This document shows, piece after piece, positions 16,201 through 21,260 of a stretch of DNA of 21,260 bases (position 1 is its first letter; every line of letters starts with the position of its first letter). The position numbers were made by a program, and so were the translations under genes. Location of the stretch: the NCBI GenBank assembly GCA_002389465.1, contig DGOT01000201.1:1-21260 (forward strand), in the 5' to 3' direction. The notes beneath the pieces are model-generated. The model searched no databases. It saw only the letters and a program-made list of their open reading frames with translations, and was not told the DNA's origin. Source of the DNA: Bacteroidales bacterium UBA4459. GTDB taxonomy: Bacteria > Bacteroidota > Bacteroidia > Bacteroidales > F082.

Positions 16201-16540
16201 CGATGGTGACCTGTTCCCATACCAGTTTAAAAAAATGAAGATTGGAACGATCATTGGCATCCGCTCATGGGGCGGTGTTGTAGGCATCCGGGGTTCCCTG
16301 CCATTTGTTGACGGTGGCGATCTTCGTCGGCCCGAATTCGCCCCGTTTGACGAAAACGGCAATTGGGTGATCGAAGGACACGGTGTGGATCCTGATATTA
16401 TTGTGGATAATGACCCGGCCAAAGAATATGCAGGAGAAGATCAGCAATTGAACAAAGCCATCGAAGTGATTATGGAACAACTGAAAAGTGCCAAACCACC
16501 GATGGAAGTACCTAAAGATTTTCCTGATAAAACAAAATAG
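13280..16540 (+). CDS. Secreted tricorn-type S41 family peptidase
   Basis: A 1086-residue exported protease. Signal peptide MKKFLAVFTIAILWATLSIA with cleavage before QED. Residues about 25-540 are beta-propeller repeats with recurrent SPDGK/SPDSK motifs (TolB/tricorn style). A charged Glu/Lys-rich linker follows (about 545-580), then a short core domain, a PDZ-like domain (about 770-850) and the S41 catalytic domain. By comparison with Thermoplasma tricorn (S745, H746, S965, D966, E1023), the matching residues are G749, H750 (VGHAYV), S974, D975 (SASDGD) and E1032 (IEGHGVDPD). The nucleophile, histidine and glutamate are therefore kept but the supporting serine is glycine. It is predicted to degrade peptides in the periplasm. 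It lies 152 bases after the addA-like gene in an AT-rich gap where I see no GC-rich terminator, and probably has its own promoter. Confidence 0.93.
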   Translation: MKKFLAVFTIAILWATLSIAQEDVRLLRFPAIHGDKVVFTYAGDLFEVPLQGGVARKLTSYEDGYEMFARFSPDGKNIAFTAQYDGNTEVYLITADGGVPQRLTYTATLGRDDVSDRMGPNNIVMTWSDNNNIVYRSRKQSFNSFKGQLFKVPREGGLSEEFPLPAGSWCSYSPDGKRMAYNRVFREFRTWKYYKGGMADDVWIYDFESKETINITNNDNQNIYPMWIGDKIYFLSDRDRTMNLFVYDLNTKETSKLTDYTVYDIKFPSLGDHSIIYENGGYLYNYELATGEISKVPVTMSNDLITGRNELKDASKFISSWAISPDGKRVVFGARGDVFTVPAKSGITRNLTQSSGVHDRNVEWSPDGKYISYISDRTGEDEVYIQNQNGLEEAIQLTFNSDTYKYNPIWSPDSKYLLWGDKMARLNLLDIASKKVKVIYEADAWEIRDYSWSPDSRWVAFTEPFNNSVNKIKIYSLEEGSIHQVTDDWYNAGGAVFGTEGEYLFFTSSRDFNPIYSWTEWNHAYQDMDGLYFVTLQKDTPSPFEPENDEVAVKEEKPQNGDQKENKKEAEGESDKNISIDFDGITGRVVKIPGKPGSYWSVNPVENTVYYVYGSSKADGPQLKMYDLKKKKETELGKTGSFIISENKKKMLVSVNGKRAVIDLPRSKVKPEKYLDLSGMKVMVNKAEEWIQIYHESWRQMRDFFYAPNMHGLDWPSIRDKYEVLLPYVKNRNDLNYVIGEMIGEISVGHAYVLGGDKPKPKRIKTGLLGARISRDEATGYFRIDEILPGENWTKKVRSPLTEVGVDVNEGDYIIAVNGRPVTDVTDIYKLLVGTADKQVMLTINVTASDEGARDVIVVPTGDESQLYYFKWVRSNIEKVNKATDGQVGYIHIPDMGVGGLNEFVKYFYPQLNKKALIIDDRGNGGGNVSPMIIERLNRQLALYGMSRNNGVNTKPQQMMLGPKVLLMDNYSASDGDLFPYQFKKMKIGTIIGIRSWGGVVGIRGSLPFVDGGDLRRPEFAPFDENGNWVIEGHGVDPDIIVDNDPAKEYAGEDQQLNKAIEVIMEQLKSAKPPMEVPKDFPDKTK

Positions 16541-16565
16541 TAGTACAAGAGTTTATTTTTGCAAT

Positions 16566-16589
16566 CGGCGTAGTCACAGGACTACGCCG
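16566..16589 (+). terminator. Perfect 10-bp hairpin after the S41 peptidase gene
   Basis: An inverted repeat CGGCGTAGTC, loop ACAG, GACTACGCCG begins 25 bases after the S41 peptidase stop. A further CAA/TTG pairing is possible outside a one-base bulge. The T-run that would make a classical intrinsic terminator is missing on the plus strand, so it may act as a weak terminator or an mRNA 3'-end stabiliser. Its last base adjoins the -33 element of the next promoter. Confidence 0.6.
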
Positions 16590-16619
16590 TTGTAGAAGCA
16601 TCAAATTCTCTTATCTTTG
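16589..16619 (+). promoter_or_regulatory. Bacteroidota-type promoter of the alpha/beta hydrolase gene
   Basis: The -7 box TATCTTTG at 16612-16619 matches the TAnnTTTG consensus exactly. GTTG at 16589-16592 matches the TTTG -33 element in three of four positions at a 19-base spacing, which is the usual distance. The predicted transcription start near 16623 gives a leader of only about 15 bases before the ATG at 16638, with no Shine-Dalgarno sequence. Confidence 0.65.
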
Positions 16620-16637
16620 TATATCAAACAATAAATT

Positions 16638-17612
16638 ATGGATCGGGACAGCGAATTTGGTTTTATAACAACCAAACTTAATTTAATAGACGATTATGAA
16701 GGCATGGCAGAGGCTACGTTGATCTCAAGAAGGTCGAAGAAGCCATTGGCAAAAGCCATTCTTTATGTGCATGGTTTCGTTGATTATTTCTATCAATTGG
16801 AGTTGGCTGATTGGGCTAACAATCTGGGGTTTAACTTCTATGCTCTCGACTTACGCAAATATGGCCGTTCCATACTACCGCATCAGAAACCGAATCATCT
16901 CCGAAACATTGAGGAATATTACGAGGAGTTGGATACGGCTGTTGATATGATCAGAAACAAGGAAAAAAACAAATTTCTTGTTTTAATGGGCCATTCTACG
17001 GGTGGACTTATTACCACACTATACACACAAGACAGGACTAAGGAAAAAACGATAGATGCATTGATATTAAACAGCCCGTTCTTCGAGTTTAACGCACCTG
17101 AGGCCTTGATAAAAACAGCTATCCCGTTATTTTCTTCTATCGGCAAGTTATTTCCGGAAATGAATTCACCCCTGAAACTTGACAAGGGCTACCCTAAAAG
17201 CTTGCACAAAGAGTATTACGGTAAGTGGGATTTTGACGAAAAGATGAAGCCGATCAAAGGGTTCAAGATACATTTCGGATGGATTAGAGCCATTTATAAG
17301 GCCCAGCGCAGATTGCAGAAAGGCTTGAGTATTTCCTGTCCGGTGTTGTTGCTGCACTCATCAGACAGTATAAAGCCCGGGAAGTATAATGATGGCATGC
17401 AGTCAGCTGATGCGGTACTGAATATTGAGCATATGAAAAAATACGGGCCCGGCCTGGGTGCTCATGTTGAACTGGTGACGATCCCGGAGGGTAAACACGA
17501 CCTGGTGCTTTCCAATGAAAAAGCCCGGAAGCTGACGTACTATAAAATGAAAGCTTTTCTTGATAAAGTAAGTCCTGATCTGAGAAAAGAACCTGCTAGG
17601 CCTCGGCCGTAG
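16638..17612 (+). CDS. Alpha/beta hydrolase (serine aminopeptidase S33 / monoacylglycerol lipase-like)
   Basis: A 324-residue protein with no signal peptide or membrane segment, hence cytoplasmic. It has the order of a Hydrolase_4 family protein: oxyanion strand VHGF (residues 44-47), nucleophile elbow GHSTGG with S120, probable acid D243 in LLHSSDS, and catalytic H287 in PEGKHD. The cap region between (about 140-220) is lysine-rich with several aromatic residues. Family members hydrolyse acyl esters such as monoacylglycerols or lysophospholipids; the substrate here cannot be assigned. It has its own promoter, and its last 17 bases overlap the 3' end of the convergent DUF3467 gene. All catalytic residues are intact. 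Confidence 0.9.
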   Translation: MDRDSEFGFITTKLNLIDDYEGMAEATLISRRSKKPLAKAILYVHGFVDYFYQLELADWANNLGFNFYALDLRKYGRSILPHQKPNHLRNIEEYYEELDTAVDMIRNKEKNKFLVLMGHSTGGLITTLYTQDRTKEKTIDALILNSPFFEFNAPEALIKTAIPLFSSIGKLFPEMNSPLKLDKGYPKSLHKEYYGKWDFDEKMKPIKGFKIHFGWIRAIYKAQRRLQKGLSISCPVLLLHSSDSIKPGKYNDGMQSADAVLNIEHMKKYGPGLGAHVELVTIPEGKHDLVLSNEKARKLTYYKMKAFLDKVSPDLRKEPARPRP

Positions 17613-17910
17613 GCGCTCCGAAAGAAAACGGAGGAATACCACCGTCTTTAGTTTCTTTAATTGGGCCGTGTTGTGCTTCAAATTTCCTGATGTTATCACT
17701 CAATGCTTTATAAAGTCGTTTGGCATGTTCCGGAGTAATTATGATTCTGGATTTTACTTTAGCTTTCGGTGTGCCTGGCATAAGTTTTACAAAATCGATG
17801 ATGAACTCGGCATGTGAGTGGGTGATAATAGCAAGGTTTGAGTAAGTGCCTTCAGCAACTTCTTCACTAAGTTCGATATTTATTTTATTCTTCTTTTTAT
17901 TTTCTTCCAT
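17596..17910 (-). CDS. DUF3467 domain protein
   Basis: A 104-residue soluble protein of the DUF3467 family, whose biochemical role is not established. The start at 17910 is chosen because it follows AGGAAT closely and gives the usual short lysine-rich N-terminus (MEENKKKNK). A longer reading to 17949 would add 13 hydrophobic residues and begin inside the upstream terminator hairpin. Recognisable family stretches are AEGTYSNLAIITHSHAEF (about 19-36) and SRIIITPEHAKRLYKAL (about 54-70), followed by a Gly/Pro-rich tail. It lies 56 bases downstream of rpoC on the same strand, a placement I recall as common in Bacteroidota, but an intrinsic terminator lies between the two. Its 3' end overlaps the alpha/beta hydrolase gene by 17 bases. 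Confidence 0.87.
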   Translation of the reverse strand: MEENKKKNKINIELSEEVAEGTYSNLAIITHSHAEFIIDFVKLMPGTPKAKVKSRIIITPEHAKRLYKALSDNIRKFEAQHGPIKETKDGGIPPFSFGAPTAEA

Positions 17911-17932
17911 ATTCCTAATTCTTATATGAGCT

Positions 17933-17960
17933 AAAAAAAGCGCCACCAAAGTAGCGCTTT
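17933..17960 (-). terminator. Intrinsic terminator after rpoC
   Basis: On the minus strand the sequence reads AAAGCGCTAC, loop TTTG, GTGGCGCTTT, then more T. This is a 10-bp stem with one G-T wobble followed by a run of seven T in total. It begins 6 bases after the rpoC stop codon and ends about 22 bases before the DUF3467 start. It is a good Rho-independent terminator or attenuator for the rpo operon. The plus-strand reading has the same stem but a poor T-run. Confidence 0.82.
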
Positions 17961-17966
17961 CATAAA

Positions 17967-20900
17967 TTAATTCTCTTTATTTATTATTTCATCCGATTCT
18001 GTTTCCGGAATTTTCTCCTCGGTTTCTATCCCCATCACGGCTTCATACTCTTCCTTTGAGCCGACGATGATGTCCTCGTAGTCCCGTAAACCGGTTCCGG
18101 CAGGAATCTTATGCCCCACGATTACGTTTTCTTTCAATCCGAGTAAACCATCAGATTTCGCCTGGATAGCAGCCTGCGTGAGAACTTTCGTTGTTTCCTG
18201 AAAAGAGGCAGCCGATATCCAGCTGTTTGTCTGCAACGATGCCTTTGTGATACCCTGTAATACCTGTCGTGCTGTTGCTGGCTGCGCATCCCGGGCCTCA
18301 ACCAGTTTCTTGTCTCTGCGTTTTAAGGTAGAGTTCTCTTCGCGAAGGTTTCTGGCACTAACAATCTGACCCTGCTTAAAAGTATCCGAGTCACTCGGAT
18401 CAACAACTATTTTTTTACCAAAGATCTCATCGTTAACCTCCTGGAAAATAATTTTATTAACAAGTTCTCCTTCTAGGAAACGTGTGTCGCCCGAATCGGC
18501 AACCTGAACTTTACGCATCATCTGCCGTACAATCACTTCAAAGTGCTTGTCGTTGATTTTTACACCCTGCAGACGATACACCTCCTGAATCTCATTTACA
18601 ATATACTCCTGTACCTTCATAGGTCCCTTAATAGCCAGAATGTCTGAAGGAGTCATCAATCCGTCAGAAAGCGATGCTCCTGACTTGACAAAGTCATTTT
18701 CCTGAGCCAGGATTTGCTTTGACGTAGGAATAAGGTATTTTTTCTCCTCACCGGTTTTTGACGTGATGATGATTTCCCGGTTACCTCGTTTCAGCTTCTT
18801 ACCAAACGATACAACACCGTCAATTTCTGATACTACTGAAGGATCAGATGGATTCCGGGCTTCAAACAGCTCGGTAACTCTGGGTAAACCACCGGTGATG
18901 TCACCGGACCTTCCGAAAGCACGAGGAATCTTAACAAGTACATTACCGGCTTTAATATTAGCTCCTTCTTCTACAAGTATATGGGCTCCAACAGGAAGGT
19001 CGTAACTTCTGATAACTTCTCCGTCTTTAGAAAGAATTTTAATGATTGGATTTTTGGTTTTTAACCTAGAATCAATAATTACCTTTTCAAAATATCCTGT
19101 TTGTTCATCCGATTCAACCCGGAATGTCTGGTTCTCAATTATGTTCTCGAAAGCAACACTACCGAAAACTTCCGAAAGGATTACAGCATTGTACTGGTCC
19201 CAATCGGCAAGAAGATCGCCTTTCTTGATTTTTGAGCCGTTCTTGACAAAAAGGTTGGCAGCATAAGGGATGTTTGCCGAAGCAAGCACAACGCCTGTTT
19301 TTTCATCAATGATTCTCATCTCGGCCGAGCGTCCCACTACAATATCATACTTTTTACCTTCGTTATTTTTGTAGTTAACAACCCTTAGTTCTTCAATGTC
19401 GATAGTACCGTCATACTTAGCCTCAATTTTTGAAACTGTGGCAATATTTGATGCTGTACCACCCTGGTGGAAAGTTCTCAGAGTCAGCTGTGTTCCTGGT
19501 TCTCCAATTGATTGTGCAGCTATAACTCCTACAGCTTCACCTTTTTGCACCATTCTTCCTGATGCCAGGTTACGTCCGTAACATTTGGCACACACACCAC
19601 GCTTCGACTCACAGGTAAGTACTGATCGTATTTCAACAGACTCAATAGGTGATTCTTCAATCAGAGCAGCTGTTTTTTCATTAATCTCTTCACCTGCATT
19701 AATGATCAGTTCATTGGTTAGCGGATGATATACATCATGCAAAGCAACACGTCCGAGAATCCTGTCGTAAAGTTTTTCAACAACATCTTCTCCTTTTTTC
19801 AAAGCAGTAATAGTAAGCCCCCTGAGTGTTCCACAGTCTTCAATATTGATTACCACATCCTGGGCTACATCTACAAGTCTTCTCGTAAGGTAACCGGCGT
19901 CGGCAGTTTTAAGCGCTGTATCAGCTAAACCTTTACGGGCACCGTGTGTAGAGATAAAATATTCAAGAACAGTCAATCCTTCTTTAAAGTTGGAAAGAAT
20001 CGGATTCTCGATGATTTCACCACCGGTGGCTCCTGATTTTTGCGGTTTGGCCATCAGCCCCCTCATACCTGACAACTGACGAATCTGCTCTTTGGATCCA
20101 CGCGCACCTGAATCAAGCATCATATAAACAGGATTGAATCCCTGGTCATTTTGCGATAACTCTTGCATCAGGGTGTTGGTGAGGTGTGAGTTGGTATGTG
20201 TCCAGATGTCGATAATCTGATTATATCGCTCATTATTGGTAATGAACCCCATGTTGTAGTTGTGCAGAACCTCATCTACTTCCGTGTTTGCCTCATCAAT
20301 CAGTTTAGGTTTGATTTCGGGAATAATAACATTTCCAAGGTTAAAAGACAAACCACCTTTGAACGCCATGGTAAAACCAAGATTTTTAATATCATCCAGG
20401 AACTGAGATGTAGTTGCTGTTCCGGTTTCTTTAAGGATTTCTCCAATAATGTCCCGCAATGCTTTTTTAGTAAGCAGTTGGTTAATGTATCCATATTTGG
20501 CTGGAACAAACTCGTTAAAGATCACACGTCCCACGGTTGTTTCAACCATTTTATTAACGATCTGTCCTTCTTCCTTAACATCAACTTTAACGTTAATGAT
20601 GGCATGGAGGTTAACCCGCTTTTCGTTATACGCAATAATTAATTCTTCGGGTGAATAGAAATGCATTCCTTCACCTTCTACGGGATGTTCTTTAGTGCTT
20701 TTTCTGGCTTTTGTAATGTAATACAACCCCAGAACCATATCCTGTGAAGGTACCGTAATAGGTGCTCCGTTAGCAGGATTGAGGATATTGTGTGAAGCCA
20801 ACATTAATATTTGAGCTTCCAGAATGGCTGCATGGCCCAATGGTACGTGGACAGCCATCTGGTCACCGTCAAAGTCGGCATTAAAAGCGGTACAAACCAA

Positions 20901-21260
20901 TGGGTGCAACTGAATAGCTTTACCTTCAACAAGTTTTGGCTGGAAAGCCTGAATACCTAAACGGTGAAGGGTAGGAGCACGGTTCAGCATTACAGGGTGT
21001 CCCTTTAAGATATTCTCGAGAATATCCCAGACAACCGAATCTTTTCGTTCAACGATCTTCTTGGCCGATTTAACTGTTTTTACAATACCACGTTCGAGCA
21101 GTTTACGGATAATGAACGGTTTGAATAACTCAGCAGCCATATCTTTCGGCAAACCACATTCATTCAGATGTAATTCCGGTCCTACTACAATAACAGAACG
21201 TCCTGAATAGTCAACACGCTTTCCGAGTAAATTCTGACGGAATCTTCCTTGTTTTCCTTT
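17967..21260 (-). CDS. rpoC: DNA-directed RNA polymerase beta' subunit, N-terminus outside window
   Basis: The C-terminal 1097 residues of RpoC, open to the right edge; about 330 N-terminal residues, including the first zinc site and clamp start, are missing. The visible part begins in the RFRQNLLGKRVDYSGRSVIV region. It carries the catalytic NADFDGD motif (20862-20882) whose aspartates bind the active-site magnesium, the bridge-helix/F-loop region with SGARGS, the second zinc site (DCGTLRG then CESKRGVCAKCYG), and the trigger-loop LRTFHQGGTASN. After the trigger loop comes a long beta-rich insertion (SI3-type, as in Gram-negative phyla) before GGLPRVTELFEARNP. The acidic tail ends ...SDEIINKEN. 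All landmarks are intact. It is followed by an intrinsic terminator and then the DUF3467 gene. Confidence 0.98.
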   Translation of the reverse strand, partial: KGKQGRFRQNLLGKRVDYSGRSVIVVGPELHLNECGLPKDMAAELFKPFIIRKLLERGIVKTVKSAKKIVERKDSVVWDILENILKGHPVMLNRAPTLHRLGIQAFQPKLVEGKAIQLHPLVCTAFNADFDGDQMAVHVPLGHAAILEAQILMLASHNILNPANGAPITVPSQDMVLGLYYITKARKSTKEHPVEGEGMHFYSPEELIIAYNEKRVNLHAIINVKVDVKEEGQIVNKMVETTVGRVIFNEFVPAKYGYINQLLTKKALRDIIGEILKETGTATTSQFLDDIKNLGFTMAFKGGLSFNLGNVIIPEIKPKLIDEANTEVDEVLHNYNMGFITNNERYNQIIDIWTHTNSHLTNTLMQELSQNDQGFNPVYMMLDSGARGSKEQIRQLSGMRGLMAKPQKSGATGGEIIENPILSNFKEGLTVLEYFISTHGARKGLADTALKTADAGYLTRRLVDVAQDVVINIEDCGTLRGLTITALKKGEDVVEKLYDRILGRVALHDVYHPLTNELIINAGEEINEKTAALIEESPIESVEIRSVLTCESKRGVCAKCYGRNLASGRMVQKGEAVGVIAAQSIGEPGTQLTLRTFHQGGTASNIATVSKIEAKYDGTIDIEELRVVNYKNNEGKKYDIVVGRSAEMRIIDEKTGVVLASANIPYAANLFVKNGSKIKKGDLLADWDQYNAVILSEVFGSVAFENIIENQTFRVESDEQTGYFEKVIIDSRLKTKNPIIKILSKDGEVIRSYDLPVGAHILVEEGANIKAGNVLVKIPRAFGRSGDITGGLPRVTELFEARNPSDPSVVSEIDGVVSFGKKLKRGNREIIITSKTGEEKKYLIPTSKQILAQENDFVKSGASLSDGLMTPSDILAIKGPMKVQEYIVNEIQEVYRLQGVKINDKHFEVIVRQMMRKVQVADSGDTRFLEGELVNKIIFQEVNDEIFGKKIVVDPSDSDTFKQGQIVSARNLREENSTLKRRDKKLVEARDAQPATARQVLQGITKASLQTNSWISAASFQETTKVLTQAAIQAKSDGLLGLKENVIVGHKIPAGTGLRDYEDIIVGSKEEYEAVMGIETEEKIPETESDEIINKEN

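Noticed and set aside
20196..20642. Plus-strand open frame inside rpoC
   Set aside because: RpoC is highly conserved on the minus strand here; the plus frame is Asn/Phe-rich with no family signal.

Overview
The window comes from a member of the phylum Bacteroidota, probably a Bacteroidales/Marinilabiliales-type anaerobe or facultative anaerobe. The evidence is a C-terminal type IX secretion (T9SS) sorting domain, a Bacteroidota-type promoter (TAnnTTTG -7 box), very little Shine-Dalgarno sequence, a TamB-like protein next to tsaD, a DUF3467 gene directly downstream of rpoC, and an Hdr/Qmo-type redox cluster. This assignment rests on gene content and promoter style; no rRNA gene is present.

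Layout, left to right. (1) 1-2361, plus strand: the 3' end of an hdrA-like flavin/Fe-S gene, a small winged-helix-like gene, and an HdrC-HdrE (QmoC-like) membrane fusion. They are tightly spaced and look like the end of an operon linking soluble electron carriers to the quinone pool. (2) 2418-4330, minus strand: a cation diffusion facilitator with an N-terminal metal-binding-like domain, and upstream of it tsaD (tRNA t6A synthesis). (3) 4331-13127, plus strand: a very large TamB-like envelope protein whose TTG start abuts the tsaD ATG, a T9SS-secreted protein, and an AddA-type helicase-nuclease, spaced like one transcription unit. (4) 13280-16540, plus strand: a secreted tricorn-type S41 protease. 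(5) 16566-17612, plus strand: a perfect hairpin that runs into a good Bacteroidota promoter, then a cytoplasmic alpha/beta hydrolase. (6) 17596-21260, minus strand: the 3' three quarters of rpoC, an intrinsic terminator, and a DUF3467 gene whose 3' end overlaps the hydrolase gene tail to tail.

Most of the window is core chromosome: tRNA modification, transcription, outer-membrane biogenesis, DNA repair and proteolysis. I see no insertion sequence, prophage, CRISPR array, tRNA or rRNA. The least ordinary part is the truncated Hdr/Qmo-like redox module with a cysteine-free winged-helix protein encoded between its two Fe-S subunits. The other points worth a second look are regulatory: a terminator in the short gap between rpoC and the DUF3467 gene, divergent genes with no spacer, and a hairpin fused to a promoter. 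I did not find a convincing undescribed defence or mobile system.
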